This document shows, in pieces, positions 1 to 8,489 of a stretch of DNA of 64,000 bases (position 1 is its first letter; each line of letters opens with the position of its first letter). The position numbers and the translations under genes are program-made. This DNA is from Streptococcus plurextorum DSM 22810 (GTDB lineage Bacteria; Bacillota; Bacilli; Lactobacillales; Streptococcaceae): the NCBI RefSeq assembly GCF_000423745.1, contig NZ_AUIO01000001.1, positions 186,001 through 250,000 of the forward strand, given 5' to 3'. The notes beneath the pieces were generated by a model, which was not told where the DNA came from, did no database searches, and saw nothing but the letters and a program-made list of their open reading frames with translations.

Positions 1-194
1 GGGCTTCTGGAGCTCTGACCAATACCATTTTTGTCGTAACAGGTGCTTTTTTCCTCTTTCCCAATTTTTTAAACGGAGATGGGCAACGCCTGATAGGGGT
101 CATCGTAAGTACCTTATCACTCATTGAAATCATCATTGCTGCTCTCTTAACGGCTCTGATGGTTCCTCGACTGGAAAAATTCAAAAAATCATGA
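1..194 (+). CDS. C-terminal end of an ECF transporter S-component-like membrane protein (partial)
   Basis: The frame is open from the left edge to a TGA at 192-194, giving about 63 residues. The visible part has two hydrophobic segments separated by a short polar loop and a basic tail ending KFKKS, as at the end of a small integral membrane protein. The GALTNTI stretch near the left edge is typical of ECF S-components (substrate-binding membrane subunits of vitamin transporters); in streptococci a pantothenate-type S-component often lies next to the phosphohexomutase gene. The substrate cannot be deduced from this fragment. The stop codon runs directly into a terminator-like hairpin. Confidence 0.6.
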   Translation, partial: ASGALTNTIFVVTGAFFLFPNFLNGDGQRLIGVIVSTLSLIEIIIAALLTALMVPRLEKFKKS

Positions 195-222
195 AAAAGT
201 TACGGAAAACCGTGCTTTTTTT
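194..222 (+). terminator. Rho-independent terminator after the ECF-like gene
   Basis: The arms aaaaag-tt-acgg and ccgt-g-cttttt form a hairpin with an AAAA loop, followed by a run of T. It starts at the last base of the upstream stop codon. Confidence 0.7.
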
Positions 223-234
223 TCGTGAAAATGC

Positions 235-240
235 TATAAT
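235..240 (+). promoter_or_regulatory. Extended -10 promoter of the phosphohexomutase gene
   Basis: TATAAT is preceded by TGC (extended -10 form). It lies 32 bp before the chosen start codon. No good -35 box is seen; upstream is the terminator. Confidence 0.6.
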
Positions 241-272
241 GTAAGCGATTAACTTATATGATTGGAGATCCT

Positions 273-1991
273 ATGACATACCAAGATAATTTTACGACAT
301 GGCTCAACTTTGCGAACCTTCCAGATTACTTGCGTGAAGAATTAGTCGCAATGGATGAAAAAACAAAAGAAGATGCCTTCTATACAAACCTGGAGTTCGG
401 TACAGCCGGTATGCGTGGTTACATTGGAGCTGGTACCAACCGCATCAACGTATTCGTAGTCCGTCAAGCTACTGAAGGTTTGGCAAAATTGGTAGAATCA
501 AAAGGTGAAGAAGCTAAAAAACGTGGTGTTGCCATCGCTTACGATTCACGTCACTTCTCGCCAGAATTTGCTTTTGAATCGGCTCAAGTTTTGGCAGCGC
601 ATGGTATCAAATCTTATGTATTTGAAAGCCTTCGTCCAACTCCTGAGTTGTCATTCGCTGTGCGCCATTACAATGCCATCGCAGGTATCATGGTGACTGC
701 AAGCCACAACCCGAAAGAATTTAACGGCTACAAGGTCTACGGTGAGGACGGCGGACAGATGCCTCCTGCGGATGCGGATGCTCTGACTGACTTTATCCGT
801 GCTATTGACAATCCATTCGCAGTGGAATTGGCTGACCTTGAAGCTAGCAAGGAAAACGGTTTGATTACTGTTCTTGGCGAAGAAACAGACGTGAAATATC
901 TTGAGGAACTCAAAGACCTCAATATCAACCCAGAATTGATTGCTGAGTACGGTAAAGACATGAAGATTGTCTATACTCCTCTTCATGGTACAGGGGAAAT
1001 GTTGGCTCGTCGTGCACTGGCACAAGCTGGTTTTGAGTCTGTTCAAGTTGTCGAAAGCCAAGCAACTGCTGACCCTGACTTCTCAACTGTCGCTTCGCCA
1101 AACCCTGAAAGCCAAGCTGCCTTTGCTCTTGCGGAAGAATTAGGCCGCCAAGTTGATGCGGATGTCCTTCTTGCAACAGACCCTGACGCAGACCGTGTCG
1201 GTGTGGAAGTCCGCCAAGCAGACGGCTCTTACTGGAACCTGTCTGGTAACCAAATCGGTGCCATCATTGCCAAATATATCCTCGAAGCTCACAAACAAGC
1301 TGGAACTCTTCCAGCAAACGCTGCCCTTGCTAAATCAATCGTATCAACCGAATTGGTGACCAAGATTGCTGAAAGCTACGGTGCGACCATGTTCAACGTC
1401 TTGACAGGTTTCAAGTTTATCGCTGAGAAAATCCAAGAATTTGAAGAAAAACACAACCATACCTACATGTTTGGTTTTGAAGAAAGTTTCGGCTACCTCA
1501 TCAAGCCATTTGTGCGTGACAAGGATGCAATCCAAGCCGTTCTAATGGTCGCTGAAATTGCTGCCTACTACCGTTCACGTGGCATGACCCTAGCTGACGG
1601 TATTGATGAAATCTTCAAGGAATATGGCTACTTCGCTGAGAAAACAATCTCTGTTACCCTGTCTGGTAAAGATGGTGCAGAGCAGATCAAGGCTATCATG
1701 GCTAAATTCCGTGATAATTCTCCAGAGCAATTCAACGCAACAGACATCGCGGTCTTTGAAGACTTTGCCCTTCAAACCAAGACAGACAAGGACGGAAATG
1801 TTGAAAAACTCTCTACTCCTCCTTCAGATGTCTTGAAATACACCTTGGCAGATGATTCTTGGTTTGCCGTTCGTCCTTCAGGAACAGAGCCAAAAATCAA
1901 GTTCTACATTGCAACGGTTGGTGAAACCCTTGCTGAAGCCGAAGAAAAAATCGCCAATATCGAAGCGGAAATCAACGCATTCGTTGGCTAG
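273..1991 (+). CDS. pgm: Phosphoglucomutase/phosphomannomutase (alpha-D-phosphohexomutase)
   Basis: Interconverts glucose 1-phosphate and glucose 6-phosphate in the cytoplasm, feeding nucleotide sugar and cell-wall precursor synthesis. The 572-residue protein has all four phosphohexomutase signatures: the phosphoserine loop TASHNP (about 142-147), the metal loop DPDADR (about 303-308), the sugar-binding GFEES (about 401-405) and the phosphate-binding RPSGT near residue 534. I chose the ATG at 273 over the in-frame ATG at 258, because GGAG at 264-267 is a properly spaced ribosome binding site for 273 and would lie inside the longer version. It is monocistronic, with its own promoter and terminator. 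The product supplies the glucose 1-phosphate that RmlA (encoded near 32 kb) uses. Confidence 0.93.
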   Translation: MTYQDNFTTWLNFANLPDYLREELVAMDEKTKEDAFYTNLEFGTAGMRGYIGAGTNRINVFVVRQATEGLAKLVESKGEEAKKRGVAIAYDSRHFSPEFAFESAQVLAAHGIKSYVFESLRPTPELSFAVRHYNAIAGIMVTASHNPKEFNGYKVYGEDGGQMPPADADALTDFIRAIDNPFAVELADLEASKENGLITVLGEETDVKYLEELKDLNINPELIAEYGKDMKIVYTPLHGTGEMLARRALAQAGFESVQVVESQATADPDFSTVASPNPESQAAFALAEELGRQVDADVLLATDPDADRVGVEVRQADGSYWNLSGNQIGAIIAKYILEAHKQAGTLPANAALAKSIVSTELVTKIAESYGATMFNVLTGFKFIAEKIQEFEEKHNHTYMFGFEESFGYLIKPFVRDKDAIQAVLMVAEIAAYYRSRGMTLADGIDEIFKEYGYFAEKTISVTLSGKDGAEQIKAIMAKFRDNSPEQFNATDIAVFEDFALQTKTDKDGNVEKLSTPPSDVLKYTLADDSWFAVRPSGTEPKIKFYIATVGETLAEAEEKIANIEAEINAFVG

Positions 1992-2000
1992 CACATCAGA

Positions 2001-2028
2001 AAAGAGCTATTTGAAATAGCTCTTTTTA
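2001..2028 (+). terminator. Terminator of the phosphohexomutase gene
   Basis: aaagagctat and atagctcttt pair across a short TTGAA loop and are followed by T residues. Confidence 0.8.
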
Positions 2029-2042
2029 CAATGACAAAGACA

Positions 2043-2068
2043 GAAAAAGCACCGCTTGGTGCTTTTTT
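2043..2068 (-). terminator. Terminator of the flavoprotein reductase gene (bidirectional shape)
   Basis: gaaaaagcacc and ggtgctttttt form an 11-bp stem with a four-base loop. T-runs on both strands let it serve either convergent gene, but it lies 5 bp after the stop of the minus-strand gene. Confidence 0.8.
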
Positions 2069-2072
2069 CATA

Positions 2073-4484
2073 TCAACAGTGTTCAGTAACTGCAGTTTGT
2101 CCTGCAATGCGTCCAAAAGTAAAAATGTCTGTCAATGAGTTGCCACCCAAACGATTACCAGCGTGCAAACCTCCTGCTACCTCACCAGCAGCATAAAGGC
2201 CTTTGATAATATCTCCTTTTTCATTGATGACATGGGTACTGGTATCAATCTTGAGACCGCCCATCGTGTGGTGAACAGCTGGCTTACGTGGAGTCGCATA
2301 GAAAGGCGCCACCTCACATTTGAGATCGAAACCGCCCTTGTCAAATTCCGGATCGTAACCTGCATCGACATAAGAATTGTAATTCCTAATCGTCGTCACA
2401 AAAGTCTCTGGATCAACACCGATTTTTTCAGCTAATTCTTCTAGGGTATCTGCCCTGAAGAGGGTTCCTGCTGCTACCTGCGCATCAATCTTCTCTTGAC
2501 TAGTATTATAAGCTGTCGCTTTAATCCTATCGTCAGCAATGAGGTAGAAGAGACCTCCGTTATCAATGGCTGCCTGTGACAGTTTATCACGGCTACCATA
2601 CTCGTCAACAAAGCGTTTGCCTTCTTTATTGACCATGATAAAGTTAGCTGGCGGCACTTGAAGGCCTGAGAAAAGCGCCCCCGTCACAGGGTCTGATACT
2701 GGCATCATTTGACTGAATCCCATACCTACAAGATCTGCACCTACTGATTGACCAAGGAGAATGCCATCACCTGTTACAGCTGGCGTATTTGAAGTGGCAA
2801 TGTCATCATCAATTTCAGACCAATAGGTATTGTACTGTTGTAGCATCTTGGTGTTAGCACCGAAACCTCCAGAAGCCAGAACAACAGCATTAGCATTGAC
2901 AGTGATGGTTTGGCCATTACGTCCTTGCGCAATCAGACCACAGACAGCACCGTCTTTGACAGTCAATTCCTTAACCGGTGAATCCGTTAGGATGAGACCG
3001 CCATTGTCACGGACAAATTTTTCAAGGACAGAAATAAAAGCGTAGCCCATTGGCTGAACAGGCTTGTGCCCACGGCGCCATAGAGCACCTACCGGCATGG
3101 TCACTTCTGAACGAACAAACTCAACTCCAATGTCTTCCAACCAACGCACAGATTCCAAGGCTTTTTCTGTCAAAACTTTGACAAGGTTATAATCACCATG
3201 GATCTCTTGGCCATTAAGATCTGTTCGTTTGCCTCCAATATAGGTCTGAATGCGGTAAAGAAGGGTTGAATCAAAAAGTTGACTTGGGTTTTCAAGGTAT
3301 TGTTCAACTTCAACTTTCAGAGCGCGAAAGTCTGCTAAGTACTCTGGATCGATGGTCGCTTCGTCTATCGCAATCAATTCTTGCAGGTTGTGCGCTTCGC
3401 CTGGATTAGCGGCAAAGGTATTTTGCCAAGCAGGATCAGGAGCATTCATTGGCCCCCCTGCACGAACCGTATTACCACCAATGGCTGGGAATTTTTCCAC
3501 CACGATGACTTTTTTACCTTCTTGAAGAACCGCTGCCGCTGCTGCCAGACCTGCACCACCACCACCAACGATGACAACATCCGTATCATAAGTCTTGTCT
3601 TCCTTGTCCAAAGCAGAAGGCGCTTTAGGACGCTTACGGAGGACATCAGGATTTCCACCTGCTAATTTAATGGCACGAGCCACCCCGTCAAGAACCCCAT
3701 TAGCCGTTACAGAAGCTCCTGAAATAGCGTCAACATTTAAGGTCTGACCTTCAATGATTTCAGCTGGAATACGCGTAAAGACAATATCTGCAATACCAGA
3801 TGATTCACCGGATGAGTCAATATCAATTTTCTCAATGCGCTCATCTGATAAAGTGACCTCCATTGGTAACTTGCCATTGTGACCTTCTGCTGTCACCGTG
3901 TAAGTCCCTGGTTCAAAACGCACTTCCTCAGGCAGATTAAGCTGATTAGCCACTTGGACAAAGCGCTGAAAACGGAAGAAACAGGATTCCAAGAAATCAA
4001 CAGTTCTGTCATGAATCAAGTCACCATGATCATCAAATGCTCGGTGAGCTCGCCCAAGCAGAAACTCACTTCCTGGCATCACCGTAGCATTAACACCTGG
4101 AGCATCCAAAATTTGGCGCAGGTGCAATTGAGCTCTTGAAGACCCCTGAACATCGTATGAGGCTCCAACAATCATAGTTGGCTTACCTTCAAGCGGGTGC
4201 ACATTGAAAGACAGCCATTCTAATAGGCTATTAAGGCTAGATGGAATGGTATGATTGTGCTCAGGCGTCGCAATAATCACTCCGTCAGCTTCTGTAATTT
4301 TGGTATTGAATTTTTGGATGATAGGTGTATCTGTTTGATCGTCTGTTTCATTAAACATAGGAACATCTGTGATTTCCAAAATCTCAATATCTGCTTTCTT
4401 AGCAAAATGCTTTTGCATAAATTGCAAGAGCATGCGGTTATAAGATTTTTTCGCATTGGTTCCAACAATTGCAACTAATTTCAT
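2073..4484 (-). CDS. Three-domain NAD(P)H-dependent fumarate-reductase-type flavoprotein (FMN_red + FMN_bind + FAD_binding_2)
   Basis: An 803-residue soluble flavoprotein expected to move electrons from NAD(P)H through FMN groups to an FAD site that reduces an unsaturated carboxylate such as fumarate. Residues 1-180 are an NADPH-dependent FMN reductase domain. Residues about 205-275 are an FMN_bind domain with SGASVT (255-260), resembling the motif flavinylated by ApbE. From about 300 follows a FAD-binding domain with the GGGGAG dinucleotide motif (307-312) and the [11 protein letters not shown] end typical of fumarate reductase/succinate dehydrogenase flavoproteins. No signal peptide is seen, so it should be cytoplasmic. 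It lies 36 bp downstream of a paralogous FMN reductase gene, probably in one operon. Substrate is unproven: fumarate, urocanate, acrylate or cinnamate reductases share this fold. Confidence 0.85.
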   Translation of the reverse strand: MKLVAIVGTNAKKSYNRMLLQFMQKHFAKKADIEILEITDVPMFNETDDQTDTPIIQKFNTKITEADGVIIATPEHNHTIPSSLNSLLEWLSFNVHPLEGKPTMIVGASYDVQGSSRAQLHLRQILDAPGVNATVMPGSEFLLGRAHRAFDDHGDLIHDRTVDFLESCFFRFQRFVQVANQLNLPEEVRFEPGTYTVTAEGHNGKLPMEVTLSDERIEKIDIDSSGESSGIADIVFTRIPAEIIEGQTLNVDAISGASVTANGVLDGVARAIKLAGGNPDVLRKRPKAPSALDKEDKTYDTDVVIVGGGGAGLAAAAAVLQEGKKVIVVEKFPAIGGNTVRAGGPMNAPDPAWQNTFAANPGEAHNLQELIAIDEATIDPEYLADFRALKVEVEQYLENPSQLFDSTLLYRIQTYIGGKRTDLNGQEIHGDYNLVKVLTEKALESVRWLEDIGVEFVRSEVTMPVGALWRRGHKPVQPMGYAFISVLEKFVRDNGGLILTDSPVKELTVKDGAVCGLIAQGRNGQTITVNANAVVLASGGFGANTKMLQQYNTYWSEIDDDIATSNTPAVTGDGILLGQSVGADLVGMGFSQMMPVSDPVTGALFSGLQVPPANFIMVNKEGKRFVDEYGSRDKLSQAAIDNGGLFYLIADDRIKATAYNTSQEKIDAQVAAGTLFRADTLEELAEKIGVDPETFVTTIRNYNSYVDAGYDPEFDKGGFDLKCEVAPFYATPRKPAVHHTMGGLKIDTSTHVINEKGDIIKGLYAAGEVAGGLHAGNRLGGNSLTDIFTFGRIAGQTAVTEHC

Positions 4485-4520
4485 GATATCTTCTCTTCCT
4501 TTCTATTCACTCTTAATCGC

Positions 4521-5129
4521 TTATACTTTGAGCCATTCTTCCCAGATAAAGGATTTTTTGCGGTCGGTGTCTTCTGGCTTAACCAATTGTTTCGTCAGAG
4601 CGACAAAGTTAGTAAATTCTGCAAAATGCTCTTCAAGTTCGGCTACTTTTTCTGGAATCACAAGATCACAAGCATCGGTCAAGGCTTGCTCAGAATGTCC
4701 AAGGAAGAATTCGGTACCTGGCATGACACGCGCTTTCAGCTCTGGTGCATCCAGAATCTGACGCAAATGTGCCTGCGCACGCGATGTTCCCAAAAGACCA
4801 AGGGAAGCACCCACAATCATGGTCGGCTTATTGATCAGAGCACGACTTGTATAAGCAATCCACTCAAGAGCAGAAGCAAGTGGGGCTGGTATGGTATGGT
4901 TATACTCTGGAGTTGAAATGATAACACCATCCGCTGCTAGAATCTTTGCAGAAAACTCAGCAACAGCTGCTGATGGTGTCTTATCCTCTGGTTCATTGAA
5001 GGCTGGTAAGGCTGCTATTTCTAAGATATCAATATCAGCCTTATCGGCAAAATGTTTTGCCATGAACTTCAGAAGTTTGCGGTTTGTGGAGCGATCCGAA
5101 TTGGTTCCAACGATAGCAACTAATTTCAT
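4521..5129 (-). CDS. NADPH-dependent FMN reductase family protein
   Basis: A 202-residue flavodoxin-like protein of the NADPH_dep_FMN_red family. The N-terminal [10 protein letters not shown] strand-loop, TPEYNHTIPAPL and IVGASLG elements form the FMN and nucleotide sites. It is clearly paralogous to the first 180 residues of the downstream 803-residue flavoprotein: both begin [10 protein letters not shown] and share [20 protein letters not shown] and the PGSEF/PGTEF-LG region. It may recycle flavin or pass electrons to its large partner. It is the first gene of the operon, preceded by a good RBS (AAAGAGGTAAC) and a promoter with a cre-like element. The physiological acceptor cannot be told from sequence. 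Confidence 0.85.
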   Translation of the reverse strand: MKLVAIVGTNSDRSTNRKLLKFMAKHFADKADIDILEIAALPAFNEPEDKTPSAAVAEFSAKILAADGVIISTPEYNHTIPAPLASALEWIAYTSRALINKPTMIVGASLGLLGTSRAQAHLRQILDAPELKARVMPGTEFFLGHSEQALTDACDLVIPEKVAELEEHFAEFTNFVALTKQLVKPEDTDRKKSFIWEEWLKV

Positions 5130-5160
5130 CTTGTTACCTCTTTCACATTTTTACAAGATT

Positions 5161-5189
5161 ATTATATAATTTATCGCATTTTTGTAAAC
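5161..5189 (-). promoter_or_regulatory. Promoter of the FMN reductase/flavoprotein operon
   Basis: On the minus strand, -10 TATAAT (5166-5161) and -35 TTTACA (5188-5183) are separated by 16 bp. The -35 overlaps a cre-like site. Confidence 0.65.
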
Positions 5190-5196
5190 GCTATCT
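5183..5196 (+). promoter_or_regulatory. cre-like (CcpA) site
   Basis: TGTAAACGCTATCT matches the Gram-positive cre consensus TGWAANCGNTNNCA except the last base. It covers the -35 region of the minus-strand operon promoter, the classic position for catabolite repression. Binding is inferred. Confidence 0.5.
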
Positions 5197-5279
5197 TCTA
5201 AAAAACAGTGTTATTCTATCAGTATTTCGTACTTTACTATAAGTTTGTGAAAAAAATTCCAAATTTATATCAAATCTTA

Positions 5280-5309
5280 TTGACAGCTTTTTTTAATCTG
5301 TGTTATAGT
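5280..5309 (+). promoter_or_regulatory. Promoter of the OFA-family transporter gene
   Basis: TTGACA (5280-5285), an 18-bp spacer and TATAGT (5304-5309). A strong RBS (AGAAAGGA) follows before the ATG at 5354. Confidence 0.7.
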
Positions 5310-5353
5310 CTCTGTGAAATAACAAACAAAGTTTTAGAAAGGATGCTTTTCTT

Positions 5354-6562
5354 ATGACAAAAACCTTAAACCGTTGGCAGGTTATCGCCGCTTCAACTGC
5401 TATTTTATTGTGTACCGGAGCTGTTTATGCTTTTTCAGTCTTTGCTGGACCTCTGAGTGCTCAAACCGGTTGGACAATGCCTGAAATCATGATGGCATTT
5501 GCCATTAACTCTGCCATAGGTCCCATCCCTATGATTTTAGGAGGCTATCTTGTAGATAGAGGCTATGTCAAATGGACTATCGCCCTAGGAGCCCTTCTGT
5601 TTGCTTATGGATTCTATCTAACAGGCTATGCAAGCTCTCCAACCATGCTCTATCTGACTTATGGACTCATGGCGGGCCTAGGACAAGGTTTTGCTTATTC
5701 TGGCGCCTTATCCAACACCCTAAGGCTCTTTCCTGATAAACGCGGGCTTGCTTCTGGCATACTGACTGGTGGAATGGGTTTTGCTGCTGTTATCGCTTCT
5801 CCTATCGCTTCTAGTCTTATCCAGAGCCATGATGCTAAATTTGCCTTCCGTACCATTGGCATGGCTTACCTAGCTATCATTATCATAGCTAACTTCTTTA
5901 TTAAAGCTGCCCCAGCAGGCTACAAACCTCACGGTTGGACTCCCCCATCTCAGGCTGGGAAAGGGCTGGTCAATAAAACTTGGAAAGACATGGTGAAGAC
6001 ACCTATTTTCTACATTATTATTTCAATGTTCTTCCTAGGTGCTTTTTCTGGACTCATGATCGCCTCACAAGCCTCTCCAATTGGTCAATCCATGTTTGGA
6101 TTATCAGCAGGAACCGCAGCACTCTATGTCTCCCTCTACTCAATTGCCAATTCTAGCGGACGTTTGATTTGGGGAACCGTTTCAGATAAAATTGGGCGCA
6201 GTCAGACACTCCTCATCATTTATTCTGTCGTTGCTAGTGCTCTGTTAACATTGACGCTTGTCCCTGGACAACTTGGTTTTACCATCGGTATTATCGGTCT
6301 TGGTATTTGTTTTGGTGGGGTAATGGGAGTTTTCCCATCAATCGTTATGGAAAACTACGGCCCTGCTAACCAAGGGGTCAACTATGGCATTGTCTTTACT
6401 GGCTATTCACTGGCTGCATTCTTTGCTCCACGTGTAGCGGTTCAAATGGCTAGCGCAAATAACGGTAACTATAGTCAAGCCTTCTATGTTGCCATTATAC
6501 TAGCCTTAATTGGACTTGGGCTTAATCTTGTCTACATAAAATGCCATAAAAAAGCTAACTAG
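5354..6562 (+). CDS. MFS transporter, oxalate/formate antiporter (OFA) family
   Basis: A 402-residue, 12-helix major facilitator. The opening (RWQVIAASTAILLCTGAVYAFSVF) and the regularly spaced helices are those of the OFA/OxlT-like subgroup, whose members exchange small carboxylates. The motif-A-like loops GGYLVDRGYVKW (after helix 2) and WGTVSDKIGRSQT (after helix 8) are present. It is transcribed divergently from the flavoprotein operon and followed by an AraC gene, which suggests that it carries the acid the flavoprotein reduces, or its product. Oxalate itself is unlikely to be the substrate because no oxalate-degrading gene is nearby. The true substrate is unknown. Confidence 0.8.
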   Translation: MTKTLNRWQVIAASTAILLCTGAVYAFSVFAGPLSAQTGWTMPEIMMAFAINSAIGPIPMILGGYLVDRGYVKWTIALGALLFAYGFYLTGYASSPTMLYLTYGLMAGLGQGFAYSGALSNTLRLFPDKRGLASGILTGGMGFAAVIASPIASSLIQSHDAKFAFRTIGMAYLAIIIIANFFIKAAPAGYKPHGWTPPSQAGKGLVNKTWKDMVKTPIFYIIISMFFLGAFSGLMIASQASPIGQSMFGLSAGTAALYVSLYSIANSSGRLIWGTVSDKIGRSQTLLIIYSVVASALLTLTLVPGQLGFTIGIIGLGICFGGVMGVFPSIVMENYGPANQGVNYGIVFTGYSLAAFFAPRVAVQMASANNGNYSQAFYVAIILALIGLGLNLVYIKCHKKAN

Positions 6563-6743
6563 CCTCTTATATGGCATAGACATGGTTCTCCAGAAGCAAA
6601 CAATGCCTACTCTACTGAAACAATAGACTCAGCAAAATGATAATCAGAAGAATTCGTAGTTGTCTTTCAAATCCAGTAATAAAGCATCTATTGAATCGTA
6701 TGACAAAAAAAGGCTTTCTAAACCAAAGCCAGTTACAACCTTG

Positions 6744-6767
6744 ACTTCCTCCACCGAGGAAGTTTTT
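6744..6767 (+). terminator. Terminator-like hairpin between transporter and AraC genes
   Basis: acttcct and aggaagt pair around CCACCG and are followed by TTTTT. A TATAAT (6770-6775) that could start the AraC transcript follows directly. The rest of the 6563-6808 gap shows only a second small hairpin (6712-6730). Confidence 0.5.
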
Positions 6768-6808
6768 GCTATAATAACAATGACACGTTACAAGGAAGAG
6801 GACTATTT

Positions 6809-7684
6809 ATGGCAAAATATAGCCGTTTTTTAAAAGAGAATCCCTCTGGTTTTCCTTATGAATACGAAAAAATCCATATCAAAAATGGTTTCCCTGAAGA
6901 GGTCTACCACTGGCATGCTGAATTAGAGATTATTTATGTACATCAGGGAACGGCTTCTTACTATATCAACTATCAACCATTTGATAGCCAACCAGGCGAT
7001 ATTATCTTAATTCAACCGTCAGCCATGCACGCTATTCATCCTATTGGAAATCAAGAGCAGGTAACGACAACTTTTCGTATTCATTTAGACAATTTAGGAA
7101 GGCAACAGATTGAAGCCTTTAGCCAGCGCTATATTCAACCCTTACATTCTGGTCATTTTCACCTCACACCAGTCCTTAAAGCGAGTGATGCTGGCTATCT
7201 GGCTATTAAAGAATGCCTCTTTAACCTGTTTGCTCTTATCGAAGAGGAAGGCCTTTACTATGACATGATGGTCAAAGCTAAACTCCATGAACTGCTTTAT
7301 CTCCTTTTTAAAAATCGGCATGTCAATCGCCACTATAGTGATGATACATATCAGAAATACCAGAAATTAAAGGAGTTGATTCGTTTTCTTCAAGACCATT
7401 ATGCAGAGAACATCACGATTGAACAGCTAGCTAAATCTTTTGGCTATAGTAAAAATCATTTTATGGCCATCTTCAAGCAACATACTGGCAGTTCTTGCAT
7501 GAATTTCTTGATTCAATTACGACTCAATAAGGCTTGCGAAGCCTTGATACATACGAATTTATCCGTTGCTGAAATCGCTGCTCAAGTAGGCTTTAGCAAC
7601 TTATCAAACTTTAACCGACAATTTAAGCAACGGTTTCACCTATCCCCTTATCAATACCGTAAAAAACAGACGAAAACACCGTGA
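6809..7684 (+). CDS. AraC family transcriptional regulator with N-terminal cupin
   Basis: A 291-residue regulator. The N-terminal part (about 20-110) is a cupin-like effector domain: HWHAELEIIYVHQGTA, then a GDIILIQPSAMHAIHP strand pair. The C-terminal 100 residues hold the two helix-turn-helix motifs: ITIEQLAKSFGYSKNHF and LSVAEIAAQVGFSNLSNFNRQFKQ, the AraC signature. The RBS GGAAGAGGA is well spaced. Its position behind the OFA transporter and next to the flavoprotein operon makes it the likely local regulator, responding to the imported carboxylate, but no operator repeat could be fixed by eye. Confidence 0.85.
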   Translation: MAKYSRFLKENPSGFPYEYEKIHIKNGFPEEVYHWHAELEIIYVHQGTASYYINYQPFDSQPGDIILIQPSAMHAIHPIGNQEQVTTTFRIHLDNLGRQQIEAFSQRYIQPLHSGHFHLTPVLKASDAGYLAIKECLFNLFALIEEEGLYYDMMVKAKLHELLYLLFKNRHVNRHYSDDTYQKYQKLKELIRFLQDHYAENITIEQLAKSFGYSKNHFMAIFKQHTGSSCMNFLIQLRLNKACEALIHTNLSVAEIAAQVGFSNLSNFNRQFKQRFHLSPYQYRKKQTKTP

Positions 7685-7712
7685 CTCAAATGAATCATGT
7701 TTTCAAGACATC

Positions 7713-7752
7713 AAAAACACCACAAGTAAAATCTTTGCCTTGTGGTGTTTTT
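7713..7752. terminator. Bidirectional terminator between AraC and budA genes
   Basis: aaaaacaccacaag and cttgtggtgttttt form a 14-bp stem flanked by A- and T-runs, serving both convergent genes. Confidence 0.85.
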
Positions 7753-7769
7753 GCTTCTTCTCACCTGAA

Positions 7770-8489
7770 CTACTCACTTTTTGAGATATCTTCTTTGACC
7801 TCATCCATATTAAACTTAGCAAAAAGATAGTTACGATCTTGTACAGGGAAGCGCTGATCAAGCTGATCTACTGGCCCAACTTCAACAATCCCTTCAAGGA
7901 TGGTAAAATCCATCACATGTCCGCCAAAAGATTTGTCATCGGATAAGAAATGAAGATGGTAACCAGCAACACTCACCCCATGAAACATCTCAGGCGTCCA
8001 AATTCCCACAAGCGTCCCACTAATCATCTCTGCTTCATGCTCTGGTTGGTTAGTCGCTACCTCTGCAAACTTACGATCACAGCTGGATTTTGGAATCATC
8101 CGCACACGCATACGCTTAAACATACCGTGAATCTTGATGGAACGAAAAAGATTGGCCCCGTCATAATACATTTCAATACGATTTTCCAATTCTTGTGAAG
8201 ACATCTCAAATCGTTGTTTGAAAATAACTTCTGCTTGATGCGGAACAACAGCTGCATAAGGAACTTTGAGATGGCCTGGAACTTCTACCACCTGGAGCTC
8301 CCCATCTGTTGACTTAGCTTGATAAGCCTTGCCATCCAAAATAATCAATTCTCCGTCAATGGAATCCAAGGTTCCAATTCCCAAGTCTCCATGCTCTAAT
8401 AATTCTGCTATGGTCAAAGTGCCTTCGTAGAGACCAGCCATCAGTGCGCCTAGCGTATTATACTGAAACAATTTAATTGGTCCTGACAT
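7770..8489 (-). CDS. budA: Alpha-acetolactate decarboxylase
   Basis: Converts 2-acetolactate to acetoin in the cytoplasm, diverting pyruvate from acid formation and limiting acetolactate available for branched-chain amino acid synthesis. The 239-residue protein has the family features: FQYNTLGALMAGLYEG at the start, the DGxxIxLDGKAY-type region, and the zinc-binding GYHLHFLSDDKSFGGHV segment with its two close histidines and a third downstream. Length is normal. The ATG overlaps the stop of the upstream TPR gene (TAATG), so the two are translationally coupled. No acetolactate synthase gene is nearby. Confidence 0.93.
   Translation of the reverse strand: MSGPIKLFQYNTLGALMAGLYEGTLTIAELLEHGDLGIGTLDSIDGELIILDGKAYQAKSTDGELQVVEVPGHLKVPYAAVVPHQAEVIFKQRFEMSSQELENRIEMYYDGANLFRSIKIHGMFKRMRVRMIPKSSCDRKFAEVATNQPEHEAEMISGTLVGIWTPEMFHGVSVAGYHLHFLSDDKSFGGHVMDFTILEGIVEVGPVDQLDQRFPVQDRNYLFAKFNMDEVKEDISKSE

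Noticed and set aside
6708..6732. Hairpin ggcttt/aaagcc as a terminator
   Set aside because: The T-run is on the minus strand, where no gene ends nearby, so no function can be assigned.
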